Shown here piece after piece: positions 40,834 to 50,664 of a stretch of 64,000 bases of DNA. The DNA is from Porticoccaceae bacterium (GTDB taxonomy: Bacteria; Pseudomonadota; Gammaproteobacteria; Pseudomonadales; Porticoccaceae). The translations under genes were made by a program, and so were the position numbers. The notes under the pieces are model-generated. The model made no database searches and was not told where the DNA came from. It saw only the letters and a list, made by a program, of their open reading frames with translations. Every line of letters begins with the position of its first letter. The stretch's first letter is position 1. The stretch covers positions 395,610-459,609 of the forward strand of contig BPKH01000001.1 in NCBI GenBank assembly GCA_026005035.1. The letters are read 5' to 3'.

Positions 40834-40842
40834 ATTGTACCA
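40834..40842 (-). promoter_or_regulatory. Extended minus-10-like box abutting the terminator
   Basis: TGGTACAAT on the minus strand lies 10 bases upstream of the terminator hairpin. Transcription from it would start about where the hairpin begins, so its role is unclear. Confidence 0.3.
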
Positions 40843-40852
40843 CGCCGGCCCC

Positions 40853-41722
40853 TCACCGGCCGGCGCGCTCCAGGTAGCGGAAGAAATCCCCCTCGGGATC
40901 GAGCACCAGGACGTCCTTTTCGTCGCCGAAGGCGTTGCGGTAGGCGCGCAAGCTGCGAGTGAAGGCGTAAAACTCCGGGTCCTCCCGATAGGCGGCGGCG
41001 TAGATGGCGGTGGCCTGGGCGTCGCCCGTGCCGCGGATCTTTTCCGCCTCCCGGTAGGCTTCCGCCTCGATCACCACCCGCTGCCGGTCGGCCTCGGCGC
41101 GGATCCGCTCGGCCTGCTCGTGGCCCTTGGCACGCAGATCGCGGGCCTCCTTTTCCCGCTCGGCGGTCATCCGCCGGTAGACCTGCTCGCTCACCTCTTC
41201 GGGCAGATCGATCCGCTTGACCCGCACGTCGATCACCTCGATGCCCAGGGAATCGCGCACCGTCTCGTTGAGGTCGGCGAGGATCTCGGCCATCAACTGG
41301 TCCCGTTCCCCGGAGACCACCTCGCGCAGGGTGCGCACGCCGAATTCGTTGCGCAACCCGGTGTTGATCCGGTTGGCGAGGCGGTTTTGCGCCACCCGCT
41401 CGTCGCCCCCGGTGGCCCGGTAGTAGGTGCCCACGTCGGCGATCCGCCACTTGGCGTAGGAATCCACCATCAGCCGCTTGCGCTCGACGGTGAAGAAGCT
41501 CTCGGTTTCGGCGTCCAGGGTGAGGATGCGCCCGTCGAAGCGGCGCACGTCGTCGGCGACGGGAACCTTGAGATGCAGGCCCGGGGCGATGTCCTCCTCG
41601 ATGAGTTGGCCGAAGCGCAGGCGGACGGCCTTTTCGGTCTCCCGCACCACGTAGAAGCTGTTGGCGGCGCCGAGCAGCAGGGCGAGGAGCAAGAGGGCGA
41701 GGGTGGCGGCTCTCGGGCTCAT
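40853..41722 (-). CDS. hflC: HflC, regulator of FtsH protease
   Basis: HflC is one of two SPFH (band 7) proteins that form a periplasmic cage around FtsH. The 289-residue product has an N-terminal membrane anchor (LALLLLALLLGAANSFYVV), the SPFH domain (AVRLRFGQLIEEDIAPGLHLKVP) and a coiled-coil rich in Arg, Glu and Ala. Its start overlaps the hflK stop by 4 bases. Confidence 0.95.
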   Translation of the reverse strand: MSPRAATLALLLLALLLGAANSFYVVRETEKAVRLRFGQLIEEDIAPGLHLKVPVADDVRRFDGRILTLDAETESFFTVERKRLMVDSYAKWRIADVGTYYRATGGDERVAQNRLANRINTGLRNEFGVRTLREVVSGERDQLMAEILADLNETVRDSLGIEVIDVRVKRIDLPEEVSEQVYRRMTAEREKEARDLRAKGHEQAERIRAEADRQRVVIEAEAYREAEKIRGTGDAQATAIYAAAYREDPEFYAFTRSLRAYRNAFGDEKDVLVLDPEGDFFRYLERAGR

Positions 41723-42810
41723 CGGCGCAGCTCCCGACGCTCGTTGCCAGAGCGGATGCGGTCGGCGATCAACTCGGCGAGGGTGGCCAATTGCGCGGGA
41801 GACAGCTGGCCCGCGGCGGGCCGCCCCGATTCTTCCGCGGCGGCCGCCAGCGGCAGCATGAGGACGTTGTCGCCGCGATCGGTGACCAGCACCTTGGTGG
41901 TGCGGGTCAGGACCGCCTCCAGCGCCTCAATGTACAGCCGCTCCCGGGTCACCTCGGGGGCTTCGCGATAGGCGGCGAGGAGTTTGCGGAAGCGCTCCGC
42001 CTCCCCCTCCGCCTCGGCCACCACCCGCGCCCGGTAGGCCTCCGCTTCCTCGAGGATCCGCTGGGCGCGGCCGCGCGCTTCGGGGATCACGGCGTTGGCG
42101 TAAGACTGGGCTTCGTTGATCACCCGCTCCTGGTCCTCGCGGGCCTTGATCACGTCGTCGTAGGCCTCTTTGACCGCCGCCGGCGGCTTGGCCTCGAGGA
42201 TGTTGACCCGCACCACGTTGATGCCGGTGCGGTATTTGTCCAGATAGGTCTGCAGGCGCTCTTTGACCTCTTCGCCGATCTGCGCCCGACCGCTGGAGAT
42301 CACAGCGTCCAGGGTGCTCGACCCCACCACATGGCGCAGGGCGCTGTCGCTGGCGTGGCGCAAGCTCATCTCCGGGTCGCGCACCCGCAGCACGTAGTCC
42401 ACCACGTCCTTGATGTTGTACTGGACGCTGATCTGCACGTCGACGATGTTTTCGTCGGCGGTCAGCATCAGGTCGTTCTGGCGGTTGCGATACTGGCGCT
42501 CGGCGGTCACCGCCTCGACGATCACCTGGTCCACCAACGGCGGGTTCCAGTGCAGCCCCGGACCCACCACGTCGTGGAACTTGCCGAAGCGCAGCACCAC
42601 CGCTCGCTCCTTCTCGTCCACCTGGTAGAAGCCGAAGAGCACCCACCCGGCGAGGAGCGCGCCGGCCAACAGGAGCCAGGGGCCGGCACCGCCGCCCCCG
42701 AAGCGCCCGAAGCGCTGCCGCAGGCGCTCGAGGAGCTCTCCCAGGTCGGGCGGCGCGGCGGGACCGCCCCCCCAGGGATCGCGACCTCCCCCCGGCTCAT
42801 TCCAGGCCAT
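41719..42810 (-). CDS. hflK: HflK, regulator of FtsH protease
   Basis: This 363-residue partner of HflC has a Gly/Pro-rich N terminus (MAWNEPGGGRDPWGGG), one membrane span (WLLLAGALLAGWVLFGFYQV), an SPFH domain (AVVLRFGKFHDVVGPGLHW) and a long coiled coil. I start at MAWNEPGG, the usual HflK opening, and not at the longer frame that overlaps hflX more deeply. It overlaps hflX by 14 bp. Confidence 0.95.
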   Translation of the reverse strand: MAWNEPGGGRDPWGGGPAAPPDLGELLERLRQRFGRFGGGGAGPWLLLAGALLAGWVLFGFYQVDEKERAVVLRFGKFHDVVGPGLHWNPPLVDQVIVEAVTAERQYRNRQNDLMLTADENIVDVQISVQYNIKDVVDYVLRVRDPEMSLRHASDSALRHVVGSSTLDAVISSGRAQIGEEVKERLQTYLDKYRTGINVVRVNILEAKPPAAVKEAYDDVIKAREDQERVINEAQSYANAVIPEARGRAQRILEEAEAYRARVVAEAEGEAERFRKLLAAYREAPEVTRERLYIEALEAVLTRTTKVLVTDRGDNVLMLPLAAAAEESGRPAAGQLSPAQLATLAELIADRIRSGNERRELRR

Positions 42811-44143
42811 GTGGCGACTCCCGAAGATGCGTGGCGCCCATTGTAACGTGGGCGGTTCGCGCCGCAACCGCGGGCAGGGAGAGCCCCTCGCTGGCCAGCA
42901 GCCGCTCCAGGTCCGAGCGCGGCAGGCGGACCTCGAGCAGCACGCCGCCGTCCTCGCAGGGAGACTCCCTGGAGACGGCACTCAGCGCGTAGAGGCGGGC
43001 CCGCAGCCGCCCGCAGCTGGGCGGCAGGCGCAGGAGTTCCACCGCCGCCTCCCGGGCGAGGCATTCGGCCACGGCGGACAGGAGCAGGTCGAGCCCGGCG
43101 CCGCTTTGCGCCGACACCCAGACGGCGGCGGGCCGCCCCTGGGGGTTCCGCTCGAGGCGCGGCGCCTCGCCGAGGAGGTCGATCTTGTTGTAGACCACCA
43201 GCACGGGGTTGTCGCCGGCCCCGATCTCTGCGAGCACCTGGGTCACCGCCTCCATCTGCTCCCGGCGCCGGGGTGAGCTGGCGTCCACCACGTGGAGCAG
43301 CAGATCGGCGGCGACCACCTCTTCCAAGGTGGCGCGGAAAGCCGCCACCAGTTGGTGGGGCAGGCGGCTCAAAAAGCCCACGGTGTCGGCGAAGACCACC
43401 GGCCCGAACCCCGGCAACACCAGGCGGCGCAGTGTGGGGTCGAGGGTGGCGAACAGCTGGTCGCGGGCCAATACGGAGGCGGCGGTGAGGCGGTTGAAGA
43501 GAGTGGACTTGCCGGCGTTGGTGTAGCCCACCAGCGAGACCGCGGGCAGTGCCGCGCGCCGGCGACCGCGCCGCCCCTGCTCGCGACTGCGGCGCACCCG
43601 CTCGAGGCGCCGGTCGATGGCGCGGATCCGCTCCCGCACCAGGCGGCGGTCGCTCTCGAGCTGGGTTTCCCCCGGCCCGCGCAGGCCGATTCCCCCCTTC
43701 TGCCGCTCCAGGTGGGTCCAGCCCCGCACCAGCCGCGTCGACAGGTGTTCGAGCTGGGCCCGCTCCACCTGGAGCTTGCCCTCGTAGGTGCGCGCCCGCT
43801 GGGCGAAGATGTCGAGGATGAGGCCGGTGCGGTCGAGCACCCGGCAGCCGAGGGCGCGCTCCAGGTTGCGCTCCTGGCTGGGGGAGAGCTCGTGGTCGAA
43901 GATGGCGAGCTCGGCCTCGGTGGCGGCGAGGGCGGCCCGGAGCTCCTCCAGTTTGCCGGCGCCGACGAAGTGGCGCGGATCGGGCCGCTCCCGGCGCCCG
44001 CTGATCAGGGCCACCGGGTCGCCCCCGGCGGAACGGACCAGCTCGACGAACTCCGCGACGTCTCCCGGCTCCTCCCCGCCGAGCTCCAGGTGGACGAGGA
44101 CCGCCTTTTCTCCGCCCTGGGGGCGCTCGAAGAAGAGGCTCAC
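42797..44143 (-). CDS. hflX: GTPase HflX
   Basis: HflX is a ribosome-splitting GTPase. The 448-residue product has the N-terminal HflX domain (RHFVGAGKLEEL, DHELSPSQERNLE), the glycine-rich linker (GIGLRGPGETQLE) and the G domain: GYTNAGKSTLF, DTVGFLSRLPHQLV and VVYNKIDLL. It lies 1 bp after hfq, the usual hfq-hflX pairing. Confidence 0.96.
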   Translation of the reverse strand: MSLFFERPQGGEKAVLVHLELGGEEPGDVAEFVELVRSAGGDPVALISGRRERPDPRHFVGAGKLEELRAALAATEAELAIFDHELSPSQERNLERALGCRVLDRTGLILDIFAQRARTYEGKLQVERAQLEHLSTRLVRGWTHLERQKGGIGLRGPGETQLESDRRLVRERIRAIDRRLERVRRSREQGRRGRRRAALPAVSLVGYTNAGKSTLFNRLTAASVLARDQLFATLDPTLRRLVLPGFGPVVFADTVGFLSRLPHQLVAAFRATLEEVVAADLLLHVVDASSPRRREQMEAVTQVLAEIGAGDNPVLVVYNKIDLLGEAPRLERNPQGRPAAVWVSAQSGAGLDLLLSAVAECLAREAAVELLRLPPSCGRLRARLYALSAVSRESPCEDGGVLLEVRLPRSDLERLLASEGLSLPAVAARTAHVTMGATHLRESPHGLE

Positions 44144-44144
44144 C

Positions 44145-44411
44145 TCAGGCCTCGTTCCCCTCCTCTCCGTCCCCGGCGCTCTGGGGCGGATTGACCGGCG
44201 GCAGGCGCACCGGGCGCGCCGGCACCACCGTGGAGATGGCGTGCTTGTAGATCATCTGGCTGACGGTGTTTTTCAACAGCACCACGAACTGGTCGAAGGA
44301 CTCGATCTGCCCCTGCAGCTTGATGCCGTTGACGAGAAAGATCGACACGGGCACCCGCTCCTTGCGCAGCAGGTTCAGAAAGGGGTCTTGCAGGTTGTGC
44401 CCTTTCGACAT
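44145..44411 (-). CDS. hfq: RNA chaperone Hfq
   Basis: Hfq is a hexameric Sm-like protein that pairs small RNAs with mRNAs. The 88-residue product has the standard start [13 protein letters not shown], Sm1 ([19 protein letters not shown]) and Sm2 (YKHAIST). The C-terminal tail is short and acidic. The ATG is preceded by GAGGAGATAACAAC; longer frame upstream is not used. Confidence 0.97.
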   Translation of the reverse strand: MSKGHNLQDPFLNLLRKERVPVSIFLVNGIKLQGQIESFDQFVVLLKNTVSQMIYKHAISTVVPARPVRLPPVNPPQSAGDGEEGNEA

Positions 44412-44495
44412 GTTGTTATCTCCTCGAAGCGACGATTGCGAACGAAAATGGGCGGCCATCCCCCGCCCGCCCAACACTCGGCCGCGACCATGATA

Positions 44496-45509
44496 TCACT
44501 TCCGCGCCCCGGCCGGCAGGGCGGCGGGGCGGGGCGGGGCGGCCGTCTCCAACCGCCCCAGCACCTCCGCCGCGAGCTCGGCGAGGGGGCGCGGCCGGCC
44601 GCCGCGGTCGATGCGCAAGGGGTGGGCCGGCGCCCAGTTGCGCAACCACGTGAGTTGGCGCTTGGCCAGCTGGCGGGTGGCGGCGATGGCCGCCGCCTCC
44701 ATCTCGGCCCGCGACAGCGCCCCGGCCAGGTGCGCCCACACCTGGCGGTAGCCCACGGCGCGCAGCGCCGGCAGTTCGGGCGAGAGGTCGCCGCGGGCGC
44801 GCAGGGCCGCCACTTCCTCCACCAGACCGGCCTGCAACATGGCCCGGAAGCGGTCGGCGATGCGCCGGTGGAGGAGGCCGCGGTCGTCCGGCACCAGGGC
44901 CAGGGCGCAGATCCGCTCCCCCACCGCGAGCGGTGGGATGCCCGCGGTCGCGGCCCGCCACAGTTCGCTCGGCCGCCGCCCGGTGCTGCGATGGATCTCC
45001 AGCGCGCGCTGGATGCGCACCCACTGGTGGGGATGGATGCGAGCGGCCAGTTCCGGATCCACCTCGGCGAGCTCGCGGTGGAGCGCCGGCCACCCCCGGC
45101 GGCGCGCCTCGGCCTCAAGCTCGGCGCGCAGCTCGGGGCGCGGCGGAGGCAGGGGGGCGAGCCCCTCGAGGAGGACGCGGAAATAGAGCATGGTTCCCCC
45201 GACCAAGAGGGGCAGCCGGCCGCGCGCGCGGATCTCGCGCACCAGGCGGGCCGCGTCGCGGGCGAATTCGGCCGCCGAGTAGACGTCCCGCGGATCGCGC
45301 ACGTCGATCAGGTGGTGGGGCACGCGCTCGCGGGCCGCGCGGTCCGGCTTGGCGCTGCCGAGGTCCAGGCCGCGGTAGACCTGCACCGAATCGACGCTCA
45401 CCACTTCCACCGGAAGCGCCTCGGCGAGCCTCAGAGCGAGCTCGGTCTTGCCGCTCGCCGTCGGCCCCATGAGCAACACCAGCGGCCAGGACGCTTCCGC
45501 CACCGTCAC
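44496..45509 (-). CDS. miaA: tRNA dimethylallyltransferase MiaA
   Basis: MiaA adds the isopentenyl group to A37 of tRNAs reading UNN codons. The 337-residue product has the P-loop GPTASGKTE (15-23), [19 protein letters not shown] and [16 protein letters not shown] start at GTG 45509, whose GTGA overlaps the mutL stop; the frame extends far upstream, antisense to nothing but inside mutL in another frame. It precedes hfq, as in E. coli. Confidence 0.95.
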   Translation of the reverse strand: MTVAEASWPLVLLMGPTASGKTELALRLAEALPVEVVSVDSVQVYRGLDLGSAKPDRAARERVPHHLIDVRDPRDVYSAAEFARDAARLVREIRARGRLPLLVGGTMLYFRVLLEGLAPLPPPRPELRAELEAEARRRGWPALHRELAEVDPELAARIHPHQWVRIQRALEIHRSTGRRPSELWRAATAGIPPLAVGERICALALVPDDRGLLHRRIADRFRAMLQAGLVEEVAALRARGDLSPELPALRAVGYRQVWAHLAGALSRAEMEAAAIAATRQLAKRQLTWLRNWAPAHPLRIDRGGRPRPLAELAAEVLGRLETAAPPRPAALPAGARK

Positions 45510-47287
45510 CGCCCCCGCAGGAACAGGCGATCGAGCTCCTCCAGGCCGAGCTCCACCCAGGTGGGCCTGCCGTGGTTGCACTGGTCGGCGCGCTCGGTGG
45601 CCTCCATGTCCCGCAGCAACTGGTTCATCTCGCTCAGGGAGAGGCGTCGACCCGCCGCGACGGCGCCGTGACAAGCCATGGTGGCGAGCAACTCGTTGAG
45701 CCGCTCTTCCACCCGCCGGCTTTCCCCCCAGGCGAGCAGGTCGGCCAGAACGTCGCGCACCAGCTGCTCGGGATCGCCCCGGGCGAGCAGCGCCGGCACC
45801 TCGCGGACGAGCAGGCTCTCGGGTCCCGCCCGCCGCACCTGGAAGCCGAGCCGGGCGAAGGTGTCGGCGTGCAGTTCCGCCGCCTCGGCCTCCCGGGGGG
45901 TGACCGCCAGGGTCAGGGGCACCAACAGCGGCTGGGAGACGATGCCGCCCGCGGCAAAGGCGCGCTTGAAGCGCTCGTAGGTGATCCGCTCGTGGGCGGC
46001 GTGCATGTCCACCACCACCAATCCGCGCTCGTTCTCCGCCAAGATGTACGCGCCCGCCAACTGGCCGAGGGCGTAGCCCAGGGGCGGAACCGGCCCTCCC
46101 TCGCCCGCGCCGGCCTGCCGAGCCGCGGCGGGCGGCTCCTCTGGGGACCCGTAGGGGGCCGGCACTTCCCGCACCCCGGCAAAGGGCGGGACCGCCCCGG
46201 CGGCGAGCACCCCCTGGCGGGGGGCTGCCGACTCTGCGCCGGCCACCGGGGCGAGCCGCGCCCGGGGCGGCGGCGCCGCGCCGGGACGGCTGTCCGCCAC
46301 CGCCCGATGGAGACTGGAGAAGAGAAAGTCGTGCACCCGCCGCGCTTCGCGGAAGCGCACCTCGTGCTTGGTGGGGTGGACGTTGACGTCCACTTCCGCC
46401 GCGGGCAGCTCCAAAAAGAGGACGAAGGCGGGATGGCGGCCCTGGTAGAGGACGTCGGCGAAGGCCTGGCGCACGGCGTGGGCCACCACCCGGTCGCGAA
46501 CGGCGCGGCCGTTGACGTAAAAGTACTGCAAGTCGGGCTGGCTGCGGGAGAAGGTGGGTCGGGCGAGCCAGCCCCAGAGGGCGAGGTCGGAGGTGCGGAA
46601 CTCCACCCGCAGGGCGTGGGCGGCGAAGTGGGCGCCGCACACCTCGGCCAGGCGGCGCTCGGCTTCGGCGTCGGTTCCGGCGGGGCGCAGGTCGAGCACC
46701 ACCCTGCCGTCCCGGCGGACCAGAAAGGCCACCTCGGGACGGGCGAGGGCGATGCGGCGGATCACTTCGTCGACGCGCCCGAACTCGGTGCGCTCGCTGC
46801 GCAGAAACTTGCGCCGGGCGGGGGTGTTGAAAAAGAGGTCGCGCACCTCCACGGTGGTGCCCCTGGGGTGAGCCACCTGGTCCACCACCACCTCCATCTG
46901 GCTGCCCTCGGTGCGCGCCCGCCAGGCGGGTCCCCGGTCGGCGGTGTTGGAGATCAGGGTGAGCCGGGAGACGGAGGCGATGCTGGCCAGGGCCTCGCCG
47001 CGAAACCCCAGGGTGGCGACCCGCTGCAGATCCTCCAGGGTGGCGATCTTGCTGGTGGCGTGGCGGCACAGCGCCAGGGGCAGGTCGTCCGGCGCGATGC
47101 CCTCGCCATCGTCGCGCACCCGGATGCGCCGCACCCCCCCTTCCTCGACGTCCACTTCGATGCGCCGCGCGCCGGCGTCGAGGCTGTTTTCCAAAAGCTC
47201 CTTGACCACCGAGGCGGGGCGCTCCACGACCTCACCGGCGGCGATCTGGTTGGCGAGGCGCGGGCTCAGCGGGCGGATGCGCGCCAT
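45506..47287 (-). CDS. mutL: DNA mismatch repair protein MutL
   Basis: MutL links MutS mismatch recognition to strand removal. The 593-residue product has the GHKL ATPase motifs [17 protein letters not shown] and [12 protein letters not shown], a proline-rich linker near residues 330-400, and a C-terminal dimerisation domain ([12 protein letters not shown]). I see no DQHA(X)2E(X)4E endonuclease motif, so it looks like the E. coli type without nuclease activity. The amiC-mutL-miaA-hfq order is conserved. Confidence 0.96.
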   Translation of the reverse strand: MARIRPLSPRLANQIAAGEVVERPASVVKELLENSLDAGARRIEVDVEEGGVRRIRVRDDGEGIAPDDLPLALCRHATSKIATLEDLQRVATLGFRGEALASIASVSRLTLISNTADRGPAWRARTEGSQMEVVVDQVAHPRGTTVEVRDLFFNTPARRKFLRSERTEFGRVDEVIRRIALARPEVAFLVRRDGRVVLDLRPAGTDAEAERRLAEVCGAHFAAHALRVEFRTSDLALWGWLARPTFSRSQPDLQYFYVNGRAVRDRVVAHAVRQAFADVLYQGRHPAFVLFLELPAAEVDVNVHPTKHEVRFREARRVHDFLFSSLHRAVADSRPGAAPPPRARLAPVAGAESAAPRQGVLAAGAVPPFAGVREVPAPYGSPEEPPAAARQAGAGEGGPVPPLGYALGQLAGAYILAENERGLVVVDMHAAHERITYERFKRAFAAGGIVSQPLLVPLTLAVTPREAEAAELHADTFARLGFQVRRAGPESLLVREVPALLARGDPEQLVRDVLADLLAWGESRRVEERLNELLATMACHGAVAAGRRLSLSEMNQLLRDMEATERADQCNHGRPTWVELGLEELDRLFLRGR

Positions 47288-47305
47288 GGGAAGCCGTCCG
47301 CCTCC

Positions 47306-48637
47306 TCAGCCGGTGGGGATGACGAGCCGCTGGCCCACCCGAATGAGGTGCGTACGGATCCCGTTGGCCTTCATCAGGGCTTCCACGGTGACGTCGTAGC
47401 GAGCGGCGATGGAGGAGAGTGTATCACCCCGCTCGGCCACGTGGATCCGCTGTCCGCCCTGCCGCGCCGCCAGCCAGGTCCCCGGCGGAGGCTGGGCTTC
47501 GAAGTGGCGGCGGATCCCGGAAAAGAGCGCCCGCGCCAGCTTGTGCTGGTAGGCGGGTTCGGCGAGCCGGCGGGCTTCCTGGGGATTGGAGATGAACCCG
47601 GTCTCCACCAGGATGGAGGGGACGTCGGGCGACTTGAGCACCACGAAGCCCGCCTGCTCCACTCGGGTCTTGTGCAGCGCCGCCACCTTGCCCAACTCGG
47701 CGAGCACCTCCCGCCCCACCTCGAGGCTCGCGCCCAGGGTGGCGGTCATGGACAGGTCGAGCAGCACGCTCGCCACCATCTCGTCCTTGTCCTTGAGGGA
47801 CACCTCGCCCACCCCGCCGATCAGGTCGGAGCGGTTTTCCTTCTCGGCGAGGTACCGGGCGGTCTCGGAAGTGGCGCCCCCCAGGGAGAGGGCGAACACC
47901 GAAGCACCGCGGGCGGCGGGCCGATGAAAGGCGTCGGCGTGGATCGACACCAAGAGATCGGCGCGGCGCCGGCGGGCCAGGGCGGCCCGCTCCCGCAGGG
48001 GCACGTAGTAATCCCCCTCGCGCACCAGAAAACAGTCGAAACCGGGCTGGGTGCGGCACAGCTCCACCAGGCGGCGGGCGATGGCCAACACCAGGTCCTT
48101 CTCGCGCAGACCGCCGGGACCCAGGGCGCCCGGGTCTTCGCCGCCGTGGCCGGCGTCCACCGCCACCAGCACCGGCCGTTCGCCCGCGCCGGGGGCGAGC
48201 ACGTCTTCCACGCGCCGCGGCCGCGGCCGCGCCTCCTGCAAGTCCACCACCAGCCGATCCCCGTAGCCGTCGGTGGCGGCGAGCGCGAAACTGCGCGGCC
48301 GCACCGGCCGCGCCAGGTCCAGCACCAACCGCAACGCCTCTTCCCCGCGCACGCCGCTGCGCAGGCGCAGGATCGGCGTGTCGGCGAACTCCAGCTCGCC
48401 CAGGGGGCGGGCGAGCCGCACCCCTTCGAGATCGATCACCAGGCGGTCGGGATCGGACAGGGAGAAGATGCGGTGGGGGGCGGGGCGATCCAGCTCGAAC
48501 ACCAGGCGGGTGTGGTCGGGCGCCCGCCAGAGGCGGACGCCCTTGAGCTCGGCGGACCAGACCAGCGGGCCGACGAGGAGGAGGCACAGCGCCGTCCACC
48601 AGGACAGGTCAGTTCTCCGGCGCGGGGCCTTGCGCAT
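47306..48637 (-). CDS. amiC: N-acetylmuramoyl-L-alanine amidase with AMIN and LysM domains
   Basis: This is a cell-separation amidase that cuts the stem peptide from peptidoglycan. The 443-residue product has a signal sequence (WWTALCLLLVGPLVWSA), an AMIN domain (LKGVRLWRAPDHTRLVFELD), an Amidase_3 zinc domain (VAVDAGHGGEDPGALG, SIHADAFH) and a C-terminal LysM (RGDTLSSIAARYDV). The start MRKAPRRRTD gives a normal signal peptide. It overlaps tsaE by 29 bp. Whether it equals AmiB or AmiC of E. coli is not settled by sequence. Confidence 0.92.
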   Translation of the reverse strand: MRKAPRRRTDLSWWTALCLLLVGPLVWSAELKGVRLWRAPDHTRLVFELDRPAPHRIFSLSDPDRLVIDLEGVRLARPLGELEFADTPILRLRSGVRGEEALRLVLDLARPVRPRSFALAATDGYGDRLVVDLQEARPRPRRVEDVLAPGAGERPVLVAVDAGHGGEDPGALGPGGLREKDLVLAIARRLVELCRTQPGFDCFLVREGDYYVPLRERAALARRRRADLLVSIHADAFHRPAARGASVFALSLGGATSETARYLAEKENRSDLIGGVGEVSLKDKDEMVASVLLDLSMTATLGASLEVGREVLAELGKVAALHKTRVEQAGFVVLKSPDVPSILVETGFISNPQEARRLAEPAYQHKLARALFSGIRRHFEAQPPPGTWLAARQGGQRIHVAERGDTLSSIAARYDVTVEALMKANGIRTHLIRVGQRLVIPTG

Positions 48638-49094
48638 CGCCCAAGTCGGGTGAGACCCGTTCTCCAAAAGCTCCGTAACGCTCGATGACGACTCGCCTGG
48701 CACGGCCTTCGATCCGGATCATAGCGCGCCAATCCGGGGTTGGCAAAAATCCCTCGGCCCGTTCCGGCCACTCCACCAGGCACAGGTTGCCGGGCGCAAA
48801 GTAGTCGCGCACGCCGATGAATTCGAGCTCCTCTGGATGGGCGATCCGGTAGAGATCGAAGTGGTACACCGCAAGCGTTCCCAACTGATAGGGCTCCACC
48901 AGGGTGAAGGTGGGACTCTTGACCGCCCCGCGGTGGCCCAGGGCGGCGAGGATACCCCGGCACAGGGTCGTCTTGCCCCCGCCCAAGGGTCCCTGGAGCC
49001 ACACCGACCCCCCCTCCGCCAACCGCCGCCCCAGTCGCTCCCCCAGGGTCACCATGGCGGTCTCGTCGGGAACCCAGAGCTCTTCGCGGTTCAT
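48609..49094 (-). CDS. tsaE: tRNA threonylcarbamoyladenosine biosynthesis ATPase TsaE
   Basis: TsaE drives turnover of the TsaBD complex that makes t6A37 in tRNA. The 161-residue product has the Walker A GPLGGGKTTLCRGIL, VKSPTFTLVEPY and HFDLYRI with the LVEWPERAE block. It starts in a 4-base overlap with the nnr stop and runs into amiC. A very long frame covers this gene and parts of others, but only this part is real. Confidence 0.94.
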   Translation of the reverse strand: MNREELWVPDETAMVTLGERLGRRLAEGGSVWLQGPLGGGKTTLCRGILAALGHRGAVKSPTFTLVEPYQLGTLAVYHFDLYRIAHPEELEFIGVRDYFAPGNLCLVEWPERAEGFLPTPDWRAMIRIEGRARRVVIERYGAFGERVSPDLGDAQGPAPEN

Positions 49095-50605
49095 TCCGCC
49101 TCCTCGACGGGCAGTGTGCCGCTCAGCAAGTGGGCGATTTCGCCCGGCAGATCGCCGGCGCGCAGGCCCACCTCCCCCCAGCGCGCCGCCGCCCGCTCGC
49201 CCGCGAGCCCGTGCACCGCCGCGCCGAGCTCCGCCGCCTGGCGGGGCTGCAGACCCTGGGCGAGCAGCGCGCCCACCACCCCCGAGAGGACGTCGCCGGT
49301 TCCCCCGGTGGCCAGGCCGGGGCCGCCGAAGGGGATCACCGCCACCTGGGAGTCTCCGCCGCCCGCCACCAGGGTGCCCGCGCCCTTGAGGAGCACGGTG
49401 GCGCCGAAGCGCGCAGCGAGAGCTTCGGCGGCGGCGAAGCGGTCCGCCTGGACTTCCGCCGCGGAGGTGCCGAGGAGGCGGGCCGCCTCCCCCGGATGGG
49501 GGGTGAGCACCGCCCGCCCCAGGTCGGCGCCTTGCCCAAACCGCCCGGCGGCGAGCAGATTGAGGGCATCGGCGTCGAGCACCATGGGCAGCCCACGCCC
49601 CAGGGCGCGCTGCAGGAGCTGCTCCGACCAGGCGGAGCGGCCGAGGCCGGGCCCCACCACCAACACCGTGGGCCGCTCCAGGAGGGGTTCCAGATCCTGC
49701 CCCGACTCCACCCCCCGAACCATCGCCTCTGGCGTGCGGGCGAGAATCGCCGCCACGTGCTCCGGGCGGGTGGCCACGCTCACCAGGCCCGCCCCCGCCC
49801 GCAGCGCCGCCTCGGCCGCCAGCGTTGCGGCGCCGCCGAAGCCGAGATCGCCGCCGATCACCAGGACGTGGCCGAACAGCCCCTTGTGGGCGTCCCGAGG
49901 CCGGCGGGGCAAGTGGCGGGAGAGCGCCCTCCAACGGGCGAGCCGCGCCGTCGGCGCCAGGGCGGTGCGGACGGCGGCGGGCACGCCGAGGTCGCGAAAC
50001 CGCACCCGGCCGCAGACCGCTGGTCCCGCCCCCGTGTAGAGGCCGCGCTTGCGACCGATGAAGGTGACCGTCACCGCGGCGCGCACCACCTCGCCCAGGG
50101 GCCGGCCCGCGTCGGCGTCGAGGCCCGAGGGCACGTCCACCGCCACCACCGCAAGTCCGCTCCCATTGATCTCGCGAATCGCCGCGGCAAAGGGCTCCCG
50201 CGGCGGTCCCTTGAGGCCGGTGCCGAGGAGGGCGTCCACTACCACCCCCTCTGCGGGGGGCGGGACGGCACCCAGAGGATGGGTGGGCACGCCCTCCTCC
50301 CGGGCGTACTCGAAGGCGCGGCGGGCGTCGCCGTGCAAGCGCTCGGGGTCGGCCACCGCCACCGCCCGCACCGGCAGCCCAGCCGCCGCCGCCAGGGCGG
50401 CCGCCACGTAGCCGTCGCCGCCGTTGTTGCCGGCCCCGCAGTAAACGGTGAGCGGCCCTGCGCCGAGCGCCCGGGCCGCTTCGAACACCGCGCGCCCCGC
50501 CCGCCGCATGAGGGCGATGCCGGGAATGCCGTGCCCTTCGATGGCGATGCGGTCCAGTTCGCGGACCTCCGCCGCGGTGTAGAGCGCGCTGTCCGGATCG
50601 AACAT
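49091..50605 (-). CDS. nnr: Bifunctional NAD(P)HX epimerase/dehydratase
   Basis: Nnr repairs hydrated NAD(P)H. The 504-residue product has an N-terminal epimerase domain (VYCGAGNNGGDGYV, VDALLGTGLKG, VPSGLDAD) and a C-terminal ADP-dependent dehydratase (VIGGDLGFGGA, LTPHPGEAARL, ATGGTGDVLSGVV). The ATG at 50605 opens MFDPDSALYTAAEVRELD, a typical start. It is the first gene of the nnr-tsaE-amiC-mutL run and is divergent from queG. A minus-strand TATAAT lies at 50634-50639. Confidence 0.94.
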   Translation of the reverse strand: MFDPDSALYTAAEVRELDRIAIEGHGIPGIALMRRAGRAVFEAARALGAGPLTVYCGAGNNGGDGYVAAALAAAAGLPVRAVAVADPERLHGDARRAFEYAREEGVPTHPLGAVPPPAEGVVVDALLGTGLKGPPREPFAAAIREINGSGLAVVAVDVPSGLDADAGRPLGEVVRAAVTVTFIGRKRGLYTGAGPAVCGRVRFRDLGVPAAVRTALAPTARLARWRALSRHLPRRPRDAHKGLFGHVLVIGGDLGFGGAATLAAEAALRAGAGLVSVATRPEHVAAILARTPEAMVRGVESGQDLEPLLERPTVLVVGPGLGRSAWSEQLLQRALGRGLPMVLDADALNLLAAGRFGQGADLGRAVLTPHPGEAARLLGTSAAEVQADRFAAAEALAARFGATVLLKGAGTLVAGGGDSQVAVIPFGGPGLATGGTGDVLSGVVGALLAQGLQPRQAAELGAAVHGLAGERAAARWGEVGLRAGDLPGEIAHLLSGTLPVEEAE

Positions 50606-50664
50606 GGTCGGTTCTCGCCCGAGGATCTGGCACATTATAGGCAGGGCCCAGGGGGAAACCCGGC

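Noticed and set aside
45510-47069. Upstream extension of the miaA frame through mutL
   Set aside because: It is out of frame with the well-conserved mutL and has no recognisable motif.
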